54,482 nucleotides of DNA from an uncultured Desulfobulbaceae bacterium (GCA_937910875.1 CALENA010000069.1:1-54482); one strand, 5' to 3'; shown: positions 9,298 through 19,074, numbered from the stretch's first letter. Notes: a model not told the origin generated them from the sequence alone. Made by a program: numbers and translations.

Positions 9298-10410
9298 TCA
9301 GCCTTGAGACGCAGCCAGATTCCAGATCTCCTGGTCAGCCAGTGGGCGTCCTGTTGCTGTGGCCTGGTCCCGGATCAATGTAAGGGTTTTGGCCATACCC
9401 TGATCGTCCAGCTGGCAGCCAAGGCTTTGCAGCTTGTCACTGAGGGCCCGTTTGCCGATCTTTCTGCCGATCAGCAGGTGTCGGCTGGCCCCGACCTGAT
9501 CCGGCGTGTAGGGTTCATAGGTGGCTGGATTTCGGGTCAGACCCTGGAGGTGCAGGCCGCTTTCGCAGGTAAAAATGGCCGAGCCGATCAGCGGGTGCTG
9601 GGGGGGGATGGTCCGTCCGGTAGCCTGTGCCACCCGTTCGCATAAGGGGCGGAGCAGACGGATCTGATAATTTTTTCGTCCGGTGGCCAGACTCAGGTAA
9701 CCGGCCAGTTCCTCAAGACGGCTGTTGCCGGCACGCTCACCCAGCCCCAGGACCGTGGCGTCGGCCCATTCAGCTCCGGCCTCCAGGGCGGCAACGCTGT
9801 TGGCCGTGGCCATGCCGAAGTCGTTGTGGGTGTGGACGCCAATTTCCAGAGAGCAAGCTGCCTGGACCTGACGCACCAGGGTCTGTATGGTCTGTGGGCT
9901 GGCAATGCCCACGGTATCGGCCAGTCGGATTCGTACGGCCCCGGCCTGTTCGGCGATTATACACATTTGTGTCAGAACATCGGGATCGGCCCGGGTGGCG
10001 TCTTCCAGGCCGACTGAAACCTGTTTGATTCCCAGGGCGAGGGCCTGCCTGATCGCCTCATCCAGGCGCTGTCTGGCCCAGTTCAGGTCTTTGTGTAGAC
10101 GTTCGTGCAGGTGCAGGACTGAGGTGGGGATGGACAGGGACAGGATATCAGGGCGCAGTTGGGCGGCATGGTCGATATCGCTGTGCAGGCAGCGGCACCA
10201 GAGAGCCAGTCTGGCCTTGAACCCCTGGCTGCGGCAGGCGGCGAGCAGGGCAGGGAGTTCCGGGTCGTGACTGGTGGCAACACCCAGTTCGATCTCTTCG
10301 ATTCCAAGATGATCGAGCAGTTCGGCAATAGCCAGTCTGTCGGCGAGGGAAAAGTTGATTCCCGGACTCTGGGCCCCTTCACGCAGGGTGCTGTCAATGA
10401 TTCCTTTCAT
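9298..10410 (-). CDS. nifV: homocitrate synthase, NifV type
   Basis: A 370-residue member of the DRE-TIM metallolyase family that condenses acetyl-CoA with 2-oxoglutarate to homocitrate, the organic part of FeMo-co. Residues 6-14 (DSTLREGAQ) are the family's substrate-binding start, and GVHTHNDFGMATANS carries the metal-binding HxH pair. Length fits NifV (~380) rather than isopropylmalate synthase (~510), as the regulatory C-terminal domain is missing. Convergent with nifA, 102 bases apart. A citramalate or other re-synthase activity is possible; the nif context makes homocitrate the best guess. No strong ribosome site precedes the ATG. Confidence 0.82.
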   Translation of the reverse strand: MKGIIDSTLREGAQSPGINFSLADRLAIAELLDHLGIEEIELGVATSHDPELPALLAACRSQGFKARLALWCRCLHSDIDHAAQLRPDILSLSIPTSVLHLHERLHKDLNWARQRLDEAIRQALALGIKQVSVGLEDATRADPDVLTQMCIIAEQAGAVRIRLADTVGIASPQTIQTLVRQVQAACSLEIGVHTHNDFGMATANSVAALEAGAEWADATVLGLGERAGNSRLEELAGYLSLATGRKNYQIRLLRPLCERVAQATGRTIPPQHPLIGSAIFTCESGLHLQGLTRNPATYEPYTPDQVGASRHLLIGRKIGKRALSDKLQSLGCQLDDQGMAKTLTLIRDQATATGRPLADQEIWNLAASQG

Positions 10411-10446
10411 CTGAGTGTCCAGAGATCGCCTCTGCTCGGGCGCGGG

Positions 10447-11754
10447 CTAATTTTCCTCGATCTGGTGCCGAAACCAGCGAAGCTGGCGGTCACGGGTTTT
10501 TTTCATATCGAGAAAGTAGATTTCCTGGGGGAAGAGCAGGTTGGCTACGCCCGAGTCAAAGATCCGTTTGACCTCATATTCGTCGTGGGACACGTCCTTC
10601 TGGTAGGTGTAGTTGAGATAGCTCTCATAGGTGTGGACAATGAATTCCACCCGCATGCCTCCCAGTCGGGCAAAAAACTTGAGCATCGGGGTACTGGCCG
10701 AACTGCCGATGTTTTTGGCCCGGCGCGAGGTGCCGGTCAGGGAGTCGGAGATGTCTTCCAGGGCCATGAACGAGTTGGCCTTGATGGCACTGGAGGTCAG
10801 GTGCTGCTGAAAGGCCTGGATGTCCTGCGAGGATTTGAGGACGCCCATCAGGCCCAGTTCGTCATCCACGGCCACGGCCGGGTTTTCTTCACCCTTGCGC
10901 AGGAGTTTGAGGACCTTGGCCTCCGGAGTCTTTTTGCGGATCGAAACATAGATGGGAATGTCGCGCCCACCAGCCACGAAGCGGCGTCGTTTGATCAGGG
11001 TCAGTTTCTGTCCTTTGGTCGGTTCTATGGTTTCGGCCTCATCCCGGCTGATGACCTTCCATTCCCGGCAGCTGAAGTCCTCAGGCCGATGTTGGCTGAG
11101 GAGGTAGACGATTTCCAGCTCGCCGATCCGGGTCTTGTTGCTCCAGACATGTTTGTTGAGAAAATTGAGGAATTTGGCAAACTTGTTTTCGATGTCAGTC
11201 TCACGTTCTCGCTGGTCAATGGAGCCTGCCAGATTCATGAGCATCAGCTTGCGTTTGGCCTCGAAACGGGCCTTCTGGTGGTAGCGTTCATCGAAGTTGA
11301 TGAGCAGAAGCTTGGCCGGGCTGCTGATGGCATCGATCTCGTTGGTCATCTCGATATGCGAACTATAGTTGGCCAGAACCTTGTGGCGCAGGTAACGGAT
11401 CACCCCGTCGGCAGTGCGCGAGTAATTGTTGACCGTGGCAATGATTTCCCGCTCCGTGCCCTTGATGCCGAACATGTTGCCCAAAAGGGTATAGGCCCGT
11501 TGTTCCAGGTGCTTGCACTGTGCAGGGTTAGCCAGAATTTTTCTGATCTCGGCAAAACTGCTGACGTTCAAAAAATCAAAAATCTGATTACGGACAATGC
11601 GGTATTTTGTGGCAATTTCACCGTGTCCGGTGATTCTGGCAAGTCTTCGCGCCTGGCCGGAAAAGATCGTAAAGGGCAGGGGAGTGTCGGTGGTGGCAAA
11701 GGGTCCCCTCGGGTCCAGGAGAAAAAAGATGCTGTCGTGGTAATGCTGATCCAT
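10447..11754 (-). CDS. uncharacterised 435-residue protein upstream of nifV
   Basis: I do not recognise this protein with confidence. It has no signal peptide or membrane helix. The N-terminal half is rich in charged helices. Residues ~275-415 contain a run (RKKTPEAKVLKLLRKGEENP, then VDDELGLMGVL, then MRVEFIVHTYESY and HDEYEVK) that recalls the order of motifs in RelA/SpoT synthetase domains (R-x-K-x-x-x-S...KL-RKG, D-x-x-G-x-R, VE-x-Q-x-R-T, H-x-x-Y-K), but several catalytic positions do not match. It is 36 bases upstream of nifV on the same strand and might be co-transcribed. The ribosome site at 11754 is weak, so the start is uncertain. Confidence 0.6.
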   Translation of the reverse strand: MDQHYHDSIFFLLDPRGPFATTDTPLPFTIFSGQARRLARITGHGEIATKYRIVRNQIFDFLNVSSFAEIRKILANPAQCKHLEQRAYTLLGNMFGIKGTEREIIATVNNYSRTADGVIRYLRHKVLANYSSHIEMTNEIDAISSPAKLLLINFDERYHQKARFEAKRKLMLMNLAGSIDQRERETDIENKFAKFLNFLNKHVWSNKTRIGELEIVYLLSQHRPEDFSCREWKVISRDEAETIEPTKGQKLTLIKRRRFVAGGRDIPIYVSIRKKTPEAKVLKLLRKGEENPAVAVDDELGLMGVLKSSQDIQAFQQHLTSSAIKANSFMALEDISDSLTGTSRRAKNIGSSASTPMLKFFARLGGMRVEFIVHTYESYLNYTYQKDVSHDEYEVKRIFDSGVANLLFPQEIYFLDMKKTRDRQLRWFRHQIEEN

Positions 11755-11849
11755 GGCTGCGTTGAAGTAAGGGGGGTCGAAAGCGGTTGCGGCAACATAT
11801 CCCGCATGTCATTGTTTTTGAACACTCAATCGGATTTGTCAAAATATCC

Positions 11850-12572
11850 TTAATTCATCATAGCAGTAAAATTCCGAAAGAATAAGAGAAAATCTCGATG
11901 AACCGTAGCTGAAAGTTTCTTGGACTGCGCAATGATTGCATTGCGATCAATGATCGGATCGCTGATGGAATCGAGCCAGATCGAGTCTGTCTCCAGCCAT
12001 TGGGCCACTTCATGGGGAGCGGCCGAGTGATTGTCGTACTGGACCCCGATCAGATAGGGGCGATCCTGAATACTGAAAGACTCGATCTGGCATTGAGCCG
12101 AGGTGGCCAGGATCTGAAAATGGCCAGGGAATGGTGGAATAATGGCCTTGCCGTGCCATTTGAACAGGGTCGGTTTCGGGTCGATCCGGTTGAAGACCGG
12201 ATGGTTGCGGCCATCGTGAGTCAAGTGGCCTTGGATAAATCCGATGGACGGGCACAGGTTCGAGCCGATCCGTCCACCCAGGGCTTCGGCCAGCAGCTGG
12301 TGGCCCAGGCAGATACCCAGGCAGGGGCGCTCGCTCTCCAGCCATTGCCTGATGGCTCTTTTCTCATCGGTCAAAAAGGGGTAGCGAAGTTCTTCGTCGA
12401 CGTTGGGTGAGCCGCCCAGGAGGATGAGCCCATTAAAGCCAGAGAGGTCGGGGATCTTCTGCTCCCAGACGTGGATGACATTGAGGCTGACACGACATGC
12501 TGCTGCTGCCTTCAGAAGTGAATGGCCCGGGGGTTCCCAGTGGACGTGTTGGAAGACAGCAATCTGTTTCAT
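11850..12572 (-). CDS. class I glutamine amidotransferase-like protein (GMP-synthase type)
   Basis: A 240-residue cytosolic protein with the nucleophile elbow GICLGHQ (Cys88) and the oxyanion strand LILLGGSPNV of class I glutamine amidotransferases, which release ammonia from glutamine. In place of the usual GVQFHPE the sequence has GVQYDNHSAAPHE, so the His-Glu part of the triad is displaced or altered. No synthetase domain is attached and none lies next to it. Candidates include gamma-glutamyl hydrolase-like or amidase proteins; the substrate cannot be told from sequence. No clear ribosome site precedes the ATG. Confidence 0.75.
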   Translation of the reverse strand: MKQIAVFQHVHWEPPGHSLLKAAAACRVSLNVIHVWEQKIPDLSGFNGLILLGGSPNVDEELRYPFLTDEKRAIRQWLESERPCLGICLGHQLLAEALGGRIGSNLCPSIGFIQGHLTHDGRNHPVFNRIDPKPTLFKWHGKAIIPPFPGHFQILATSAQCQIESFSIQDRPYLIGVQYDNHSAAPHEVAQWLETDSIWLDSISDPIIDRNAIIAQSKKLSATVHRDFLLFFRNFTAMMN

Positions 12573-12602
12573 GATAGGACGGTGTTGTGCCGGCAGCAGA
12601 TG

Positions 12603-12650
12603 TGCTGGTTTTCAGGGTCCACGGTGTCGTGTGGACCCTGAAAACCAGCA
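12603..12650 (-). terminator. long perfect hairpin downstream of the porin-like gene
   Basis: A 20-base perfect stem (12603-12622 with 12631-12650) and an eight-base loop. It lies ten bases after the stop codon of the gene at 12660-13415. No T-run follows, so it may be an mRNA-end hairpin or repeat rather than a classical intrinsic terminator. Confidence 0.6.
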
Positions 12651-12659
12651 GTGAGAGGA

Positions 12660-13415
12660 TTAAAGAGACATGGAAACGGTGATTCCCCCGTAGATAAAAC
12701 TGTCATCGTCGCCGCTGAAACTGGCAGCCTTGATAGTGTCTTCGGCGTCACTGCTCAGGGCAAAGGAGTAGTAGAGCTCCGGAGTGATGGTGAAGATCTT
12801 GCCCATGGGGAAAGACATGGAGGCAGAGATCACGCCATCATGCAGGGCATCGTAGTCTCCAGCATCCATGTAGCCGACCTTGGCCCCGAGATCCAGGGCC
12901 ATACCATCGCTGATCTCCAGGGAGTGGGAGATGCCGAGGCTGAGGTACCAGCCCGGAGCCGCATCATAATCACGATAGATGGTCAGGCTCGGCGAAAGAA
13001 CGCTCTTCAGGGTGGCACTGAGGTAAATCTCCTGGGTGTCCTGGGCAGCGTCAACTGCGTAGTAGATCAGGCCCACACCGTAATCGGCAAAATCACAGGA
13101 GCTGTCATAGGACAGGGTCAGATCGGTCTCATTCCAGCTGCTGGACCCGGCATCTGCGCCAGCAAAACTGGCGGTTTCGTCAAGGTCCAGGTTGCCCCAG
13201 AGGTTCATGGCAAAACCGTTGGCGCCCACGGTGAGTGATGGCTGAACCACAAGGCTGTCATCACTGAACTCATAACCGCGCCAGACGTATTTGCTCAGGA
13301 CTGAGACGCCAAGGTCGGCGCTAAGATTTGGTTCTTCGGCCTGGACCATGCCGGCGCAGAGGGTAATACCAAGAAGGCTTGCCAGGGCAATCATGTTGAA
13401 GGATCTCTTTTTCAT
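12660..13415 (-). CDS. outer-membrane beta-barrel protein, TorF-type putative porin
   Basis: A 251-residue protein with a signal peptide (MKKRSFNMIALASLL..., cleavage near AQA-EEP) followed by alternating strands rich in aromatic and small residues, ending in a hydrophobic strand (YGGITVSMSL). The early segment SVLSKYVWRGYEFSDDS matches the start of the TIGR02001/TorF putative porin family. AGGAG precedes the ATG. It lies next to amt-glnB but has its own gap and hairpins. What it passes is unknown. Confidence 0.72.
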   Translation of the reverse strand: MKKRSFNMIALASLLGITLCAGMVQAEEPNLSADLGVSVLSKYVWRGYEFSDDSLVVQPSLTVGANGFAMNLWGNLDLDETASFAGADAGSSSWNETDLTLSYDSSCDFADYGVGLIYYAVDAAQDTQEIYLSATLKSVLSPSLTIYRDYDAAPGWYLSLGISHSLEISDGMALDLGAKVGYMDAGDYDALHDGVISASMSFPMGKIFTITPELYYSFALSSDAEDTIKAASFSGDDDSFIYGGITVSMSL

Positions 13416-13441
13416 TTTTTTCTCCTGTTGAGTTGATTGTG

Positions 13442-13466
13442 CTCCCCCCGGAATTGCTCCGGGGAG
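13442..13466 (-). terminator. GC-rich hairpin after amt
   Basis: CTCCCC..CCGGA and TCCGGGGAG pair around an ATTGC loop in the 86-base gap between amt and the porin-like gene. No strong T-run follows. A weak terminator or attenuator. Confidence 0.45.
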
Positions 13467-13501
13467 AAGCTGTTTAATGATAGTTGCTAAAGCTGAAGCG
13501 A

Positions 13502-14821
13502 TTATTTTGTGACCTGAAAGTCATTGTAGGCGTGTGCCCCATGTTCGCTGATGTCGACTCCGATCATCTCTTCTTCTTCACTGACCCTGAGGCCAACGGT
13601 CATGTCAACGACCTTGAAGAGGATAAAGGCAACACCGAAGGCCCAGAGAAAGGCGGAGCCTATACCCAGCAGCTGTACCCCGATGATCTTGGTTGAGGTG
13701 CCACCAATGTTGAACAGTCCGGCTGCCAGGGTGCCCCAGGCGCCGCAGACACCGTGAACCGAGACTGCGCCGACCGGATCGTCGATGTGCATCTTGTCAA
13801 TGGCCACGACCGAGAGGACAACCAGAATACCAGCAATGGCACCGATGATAATTGAGCTGACCGGGGTTACATTGGCACATCCGGCAGTGATGCCGACCAG
13901 GCCTGCCAGGGCGCCGTTCAGGCTCATGCCGATATCAGGCTTCTTGAACATGATCCAGGATGTGACCATGGCCAGGATTGCACCGGCGCAGGCGGCCAGG
14001 TTGGTGTTAACAAAGATCATGGCAATGGACTTGTCCGCGGTGGTGGTGGAACCTGGGTTGAAACCGAACCAGCCCAGCCAGAGGATGAAGACACCCAGGG
14101 CGGCCAGAGGAATGTTGTGACCGGGAATGGCCCGCACTTCGCCCTTGGGTCCGTATTTTCCAATCCGGGGACCAAGGACAATGGCGCCGGCCAGAGCTGC
14201 CCAGCCACCAACAGAGTGAACCACGGTGGAGCCGGCAAAGTCGATGAAGCCAAAGCCTTCCAGCCAGCCGCTGCCGTTGAGCAGGCTGCCCCATGCCCAG
14301 CTGCCGAAGACCGGGTAGATAAAGGCGCAGAGGAAAACGGAGTAGATCAGGTAGCTGGTGAACTTGGTCCGCTCGGCCATGGCTCCCGAGACGATGGTGG
14401 CTGCCGTACCTGCAAAGACACACTGGAACATCCAGAATGCCAGAATCCAGGGGTCTCCATCAGGTCCGGCCCAGCCGGAGAGGAAAAAGTCTGTGGTTCC
14501 GAACCAACCGGTCGTGGTGGCGCCAAACATCAGGCCAAAGCCCACGGCAAAGAAGGCCAGGGAGCCCATGGAGAAATCCATCAGGTTCTTCATCATGATG
14601 TTGACTGCGCTCTTGGCCCGGGTAAAACCGGTTTCAACCAGGGCGAATCCGGCCTGCATGAAAAAGACCAGGGCTGCAGCGACCAGGGTCCAGAGGAAAT
14701 TGGCGTGATCCTGTACCAGGCTGATGGCCTCGGCGTTGGATAAGATCGTGGGGGCTTCGTCGGCAGCACCGGCCAGGCCAGGTAATGCCAGAATTGCTGT
14801 GATGAGAAGTAGTTTTTTCAT
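13502..14821 (-). CDS. amt: ammonium transporter Amt
   Basis: A 439-residue Amt/MEP/Rh channel with a cleavable signal peptide (MKKLLLITAILALPGLAGA) and eleven expected transmembrane helices. Family landmarks include FFMQAGFALVETG, the pore histidine region GSTVVHSVGGWAALAG, and the second histidine in DPVGAVSVHGVCGAWG. The start is the ATG at 14821, with an AAAGAGAG site; the much longer reading runs into glnB. It is 43 bases after glnB and shares its sigma-54-type promoter, the usual glnB/K-amt pair in which PII blocks the channel when ammonium is plentiful. Confidence 0.95.
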   Translation of the reverse strand: MKKLLLITAILALPGLAGAADEAPTILSNAEAISLVQDHANFLWTLVAAALVFFMQAGFALVETGFTRAKSAVNIMMKNLMDFSMGSLAFFAVGFGLMFGATTTGWFGTTDFFLSGWAGPDGDPWILAFWMFQCVFAGTAATIVSGAMAERTKFTSYLIYSVFLCAFIYPVFGSWAWGSLLNGSGWLEGFGFIDFAGSTVVHSVGGWAALAGAIVLGPRIGKYGPKGEVRAIPGHNIPLAALGVFILWLGWFGFNPGSTTTADKSIAMIFVNTNLAACAGAILAMVTSWIMFKKPDIGMSLNGALAGLVGITAGCANVTPVSSIIIGAIAGILVVLSVVAIDKMHIDDPVGAVSVHGVCGAWGTLAAGLFNIGGTSTKIIGVQLLGIGSAFLWAFGVAFILFKVVDMTVGLRVSEEEEMIGVDISEHGAHAYNDFQVTK

Positions 14822-14864
14822 GTCCGCTCTCTTTGTGCTGAGGTGAATAGTCAGTTGATTCAGG

Positions 14865-15257
<393 letters not shown>

Positions 15258-15270
15258 TTATCTTACCCAT

Positions 15271-15286
15271 AGCGAAAATCGTGCCT
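15271..15286 (-). promoter_or_regulatory. sigma-54-type promoter of glnB-amt
   Basis: Minus strand reads AGGCACGATTTTCGCT, with GG at -24 and GC at -12 ten bases apart. It matches TGGCACGN4TTGCW except at the first base and at one base of the -12 element. It lies ~70 bases before glnB, as expected for nitrogen-controlled glnK-amt. Confidence 0.75.
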
Positions 15287-15583
15287 TGTTGTGATAATAG
15301 TTAATAAATATTCTGAATTATAAATGTTTATGAAAATGTGTCCCGTTGTGAATGACATTTTGGATTCCAATTTGTTTCAATCTTGTAATGTTTTAGTAAA
15401 TGATATTTACATAAATGTGTGTTGTTTCTGGTATTGGTTTGGGGCTGAAGTAGTTGGTTGCCGACTTGGTCCTGATGGTGCAAGAAGTTGTTGCGTTCTG
15501 GGCTGATATCAGGGAAGATGTTCTTGTCTTGCTGAATTGGATTTGGGCCTTGGCCTGTAAGGGAAAAAGACTGGGAGGTTGAT
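15287..15583. other. glnB / flavoprotein divergent gap
   Basis: AT-rich 297-base region between the glnB promoter and the flavoprotein gene. I found no TGT-N10-ACA site and no clear NtrC palindrome, and no second sigma-54 promoter facing right. A GGGAGG site precedes the flavoprotein ATG. Confidence 0.4.
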
Positions 15584-16162
15584 ATGAAAGTTGTGGCTTT
15601 TAGCGGCAGTGCCCGCAAGGATGGAAATACTGCTCTTCTGCTCAAGACGGCCCTGGCCGAACTTGAGGCAGCCGGGATCGAGACGGAACTGGTGCAGCTT
15701 GCCGGTAAAAACATACATGGTTGTATTGCTTGTTATAAATGCTTTGAACGCAAGGACGGTCGCTGTGCCGTTGATAATGACTGCATCAATGAATGTCTTG
15801 AGAAGATGAAGGACGCCGATGCTATTCTGATCGGTTCACCCACCTATTTTGCCGATGTGTCCACCGAGACCAAGGCCCTGATGGATCGCTGCGGGATGGT
15901 CAGTCGGGCCAATGGCGATCTGTTCAAGTACAAGGCCGGGGCCGGTGTCGTGGCGGCACGGCGGGCCGGGGCGATTCATGTCTTTGATTCCATCAACCAT
16001 TTCTTTCTCATCGGGCAGATGATCGTTGTGGGTTCTTCGTACTGGAATATCGGGTACGGCCGGGAAAAGGAAGAAGTGGCCCAGGATGAGGAGGCCATGA
16101 AGACCATGCGTGATCTGGGGACCAATATGGGCTGGGTCCTGAAGCGGATCTGTGCCGAGTAG
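15584..16162 (+). CDS. iron-sulfur flavoprotein (Isf-type, flavodoxin-like)
   Basis: A 192-residue protein of the NADPH-dependent FMN reductase/flavodoxin fold: the FMN phosphate loop is FSGSARKDGNT (6-16), and GSPTYFADVS is the flavin ring loop. Cys47, Cys50, Cys53 and Cys61 form the compact CX2CX2CX7C motif of iron-sulfur flavoproteins described from Methanosarcina and other anaerobes, which bind FMN and a [4Fe-4S] cluster and may take part in oxygen or peroxide reduction. GGGAGG lies before the ATG. It is 21 bases upstream of an NtrC-family regulator, so the two are probably one operon. Confidence 0.88.
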   Translation: MKVVAFSGSARKDGNTALLLKTALAELEAAGIETELVQLAGKNIHGCIACYKCFERKDGRCAVDNDCINECLEKMKDADAILIGSPTYFADVSTETKALMDRCGMVSRANGDLFKYKAGAGVVAARRAGAIHVFDSINHFFLIGQMIVVGSSYWNIGYGREKEEVAQDEEAMKTMRDLGTNMGWVLKRICAE

Positions 16163-16183
16163 AGCGGAAAACGGAATCAGGCA

Positions 16184-17560
16184 GTGAGCAGATCAGCAAA
16201 ACAGGTGACCATCCTGGTGGTCGATGATGAACAGGTGCATCGCTTTATGCTCTGTTCCATGTTCCGGGAGTGGGGCTGGAAATGTGTCGAGGCGGATGAT
16301 GGCCAGACTGCTGTCACGGCCGTGGAAAAGGGCTCCTATGATGCCGTGCTCATGGATGTCCGCATGGCCAGGATGGATGGCAGAGAGGCTTTTCGCCGGA
16401 TTCATGAAATTGACCCGGCCCTGCCGGTGGTGATCATGACCGCCTATTCCTCTGTGGATGCGGCAGTGGAGGCCATCCAGCACGGGGCCCATGATTATCT
16501 GACCAAACCCCTGGATTTTGACCGGCTGCGCCTGACCCTGCAGCGGGCCCTGGACCATCATCAGGTGGCTGAGAAAAAGCAGCGACCGCCTGATGAACAG
16601 GGGCCTCTGGTCAGCAGCTCCATTATCGGTGCCTCTCCTGCCATGTCCGAGGTCCTGGAGATGATCTCCTATGTGGCGCCCACCGAGGCCACGGTCCTGA
16701 TTACCGGGCAGTCCGGTACGGGCAAGGAGCTGGTGGCGGCCGAGCTTCATCAGAACAGTGAGCGCAGCAGCGGCCCCTTTATCAAGGTGAACTGTGCGGC
16801 CCTGGCCGAGACCCTGCTGGACTCCGAACTCTTCGGGCACGAAAAGGGTGCCTTTACCGGAGCAGATCGTCGGCGTGAGGGCAAATTTATCCAGGCTGAT
16901 GGCGGGACCCTGTTTCTCGATGAGATTGGTGAGACCAGTCAGGGCATGCAGGTGAAATTACTTCGGGTCTTGCAGGAACAGGAACTGCAGCGGGTCGGGG
17001 GAGAGGAGACCATCAAGATCGACGTCCGGATCATTGCCGCCACTAATCGTGATCTGGCCTCCGAGGTTCAGGAGGGAAATTTCCGTGAGGATCTCTATTA
17101 CCGCCTCAACGTGGTGACTCTGCTGGTGCCACCCCTGTGTGACCGGCATGGCGATATTCCCCTTTTGGTTGACCATTTTGTCAAAAAATTTGCTGAAAAG
17201 AATCGACGGACAGTCTCTCGGGTGACCGATACCTGTATGCAGCTGCTTACCAGTTATACCTGGCCGGGCAATGTGCGTGAACTTGAGAATGCCATTGAGC
17301 GCGGGGTGATTCTGATGCGTGGTGACGAGTTGACTGAAAAGAGTCTCCCGCTCCCCATTCAGAAACAGGCAGCAGGGGCCCAGGTGTCATCGCTTACTGC
17401 CCGGCCTGCCTCGTTGCAGGAGGCTGAGCGGCTGATCATTCTGCAAACCCTGGAACAGACCGGTGGCAACAAGAGTGAGGCGGCCCGACAGCTGGGCATT
17501 ACCCGCAAGACCTTGCAGAACAAGTTGCAGAAGTATGAGGAACAATCCGGGAGCGAATGA
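16184..17560 (+). CDS. sigma-54-dependent response regulator (NtrC/AtoC/ZraR family)
   Basis: A 458-residue regulator with a receiver domain (1-120; Asp14/Asp15, phospho-acceptor Asp58 in VLMDVRM, Lys108), a AAA+ domain (about 145-380; Walker A GQSGTGKE at 175-182, GAFTGA at 222-227, FLDEIGE) and a FIS-type helix-turn-helix at the C-terminus (about 410-450). Start is GTG at 16184 with only a weak GGCAG site. No histidine kinase gene is adjacent, so it is an orphan here. It may regulate the glnB-amt or flavoprotein genes or act elsewhere; a true NtrC assignment is not supported without its partner NtrB. Confidence 0.9.
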   Translation: MSRSAKQVTILVVDDEQVHRFMLCSMFREWGWKCVEADDGQTAVTAVEKGSYDAVLMDVRMARMDGREAFRRIHEIDPALPVVIMTAYSSVDAAVEAIQHGAHDYLTKPLDFDRLRLTLQRALDHHQVAEKKQRPPDEQGPLVSSSIIGASPAMSEVLEMISYVAPTEATVLITGQSGTGKELVAAELHQNSERSSGPFIKVNCAALAETLLDSELFGHEKGAFTGADRRREGKFIQADGGTLFLDEIGETSQGMQVKLLRVLQEQELQRVGGEETIKIDVRIIAATNRDLASEVQEGNFREDLYYRLNVVTLLVPPLCDRHGDIPLLVDHFVKKFAEKNRRTVSRVTDTCMQLLTSYTWPGNVRELENAIERGVILMRGDELTEKSLPLPIQKQAAGAQVSSLTARPASLQEAERLIILQTLEQTGGNKSEAARQLGITRKTLQNKLQKYEEQSGSE

Positions 17561-17769
17561 GCCAAGGTGAGTGCGACCAAGGCTGTCTGTGGAATGTGGT
17601 TCCGGTTTGGCAGGGCTGAAAAAAAAGGGGTAGCCAGGAGCGCCTGTTGATTTGCCGATGTTGCTGTGGTAATCTGCCAGCTTCATTTTTTGTGAAGGGG
17701 TAAGGTTTGATGATGCGGGTTGCCGGTGGTGAAACTGCCAGGTGGCCTTTTTTTATAGAGGAGCGGGAA

Positions 17770-19074
17770 ATGCGAACAGATATTGTCCATGCCGGTGCCG
17801 GTGAACTGACCTATGAGATCAGGAATATCGTTAATGTCGGCAACAAGTTGCAGAAACTGGGGTTGACTGTTAACTGGGAAAATATTGGTGATCCCATTGC
17901 CAAGGGTGAACAGATCCCACTGTGGATGAAGGAAATTGTGGCCGAGGCCGTGATGGATAATGCATCCTATGGCTATTGTCCGACCAGGGGCGTTCTGGCC
18001 ACCCGTGAGTTTATTGCAGATGGCATCAACCGTCGGGGCAAGGCCCAGATCACCCCGGAGGATATCCTCTTCTTCAATGGCCTGGGTGATGCCATCTCCA
18101 AGATCTTTGGGTTTCTCAAGCCTACGGCTCGGGTCCTGGTGCCGACACCCAGCTACACCACGCACTCGTCAGCCGAGGCCGCCCATGCCGGTGACCGGCC
18201 TCTGACCTATATCCTTGATCCGAACCATAACTGGTATCCGGACCTTGATGATATCGAAAAGAATGTCAAGTATAATCCGGCCGTGGCCGGCATCCTGATC
18301 ATTAATCCGGATAATCCCACCGGTGCTGTCTATCCGGTCGAGATCCTTGAGGCGATTGTCGAGATTGCCAAACGCTATGATCTTTTTGTGGTTGCCGATG
18401 AGGTGTATCACAATATTGTCTATAACGGGACCTCCACTGCAGGCCTTTCCGATGTGATTGGCGATGTGCCGGGAATTGCCATGCGCGGCATCTCCAAGGA
18501 AATGCCCTGGCCCGGCTCTCGTTGCGGCTGGATCGAAGTGTATAACGCGGACAAAAACCCGATGTTTGCCAAATATACCCAGTCGATTCTCAATGCCAAG
18601 ATGACCGAGGTCTGCTCCACGACCCTGCCGCAGATGGTCTATCCCAAGGTGGTGAGCCATCCCCAGTATCCGGTCTATCTTGATGAACGGATTCGCCGCT
18701 ATGAACGATTTTCCAATATTGCCTACGAGAGTCTGAAGGATTTGAAAGGCGTCCTGGTCAATCGGCCCAATGGTGCCTTTTATATGAGTGTCTGCTTCGA
18801 GGAGGGGATCCTGACTCATCAGCAGGCCCTGCCTATTGAGAATAATGAGATTCGTGTCATGGTTGAGTCTCTGGTGGCTCCAGCAGGCACGTCCGTGGAC
18901 AAGCGTTTCGTCTATTATCTGCTCGGGGCCACCGGGGTCTGCGTTGTCCCCCTGACCTCCTTTGCCACCGAGTTGAACGGCTTCCGGATCACTTTGCTGG
19001 AGCGGGACGAAGAGGAGTTCGTCAAGATCTTCCAGACCATTGCCCAGGCCATTGAAGAGTATCTGGCCAGTTGA
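17770..19074 (+). CDS. PLP-dependent aminotransferase, class I/II
   Basis: A 434-residue fold-type I aminotransferase. It shows NPDNPTGAVY (cofactor-contacting Asn), VVADEVYHNIVY (Asp that holds the pyridine nitrogen), and SKEMPWPGSRCGW with the Schiff-base lysine. FRITLLERDEEEF near the C-terminus contains the carboxylate-binding arginine. It belongs among alanine/aspartate-type enzymes; the substrate is unknown. The ATG at 17770 follows GAGGAGCGGG; a 21-residue longer reading is rejected. Monocistronic; no terminator found in the ~205 bases before hflX. Confidence 0.88.
   Translation: MRTDIVHAGAGELTYEIRNIVNVGNKLQKLGLTVNWENIGDPIAKGEQIPLWMKEIVAEAVMDNASYGYCPTRGVLATREFIADGINRRGKAQITPEDILFFNGLGDAISKIFGFLKPTARVLVPTPSYTTHSSAEAAHAGDRPLTYILDPNHNWYPDLDDIEKNVKYNPAVAGILIINPDNPTGAVYPVEILEAIVEIAKRYDLFVVADEVYHNIVYNGTSTAGLSDVIGDVPGIAMRGISKEMPWPGSRCGWIEVYNADKNPMFAKYTQSILNAKMTEVCSTTLPQMVYPKVVSHPQYPVYLDERIRRYERFSNIAYESLKDLKGVLVNRPNGAFYMSVCFEEGILTHQQALPIENNEIRVMVESLVAPAGTSVDKRFVYYLLGATGVCVVPLTSFATELNGFRITLLERDEEEFVKIFQTIAQAIEEYLAS

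Noticed and set aside
10159-11853. 564-codon open frame antisense to the 435-aa gene and nifV
   Set aside because: Overlaps two genes on the other strand, no ribosome site; the minus-strand frames have better codon use and one is a recognised family.
16184-17560. Calling the response regulator NtrC itself
   Set aside because: No ntrB or glnA next to it, and the family (AtoC/ZraR/HydG/NtrC) cannot be split by eye.
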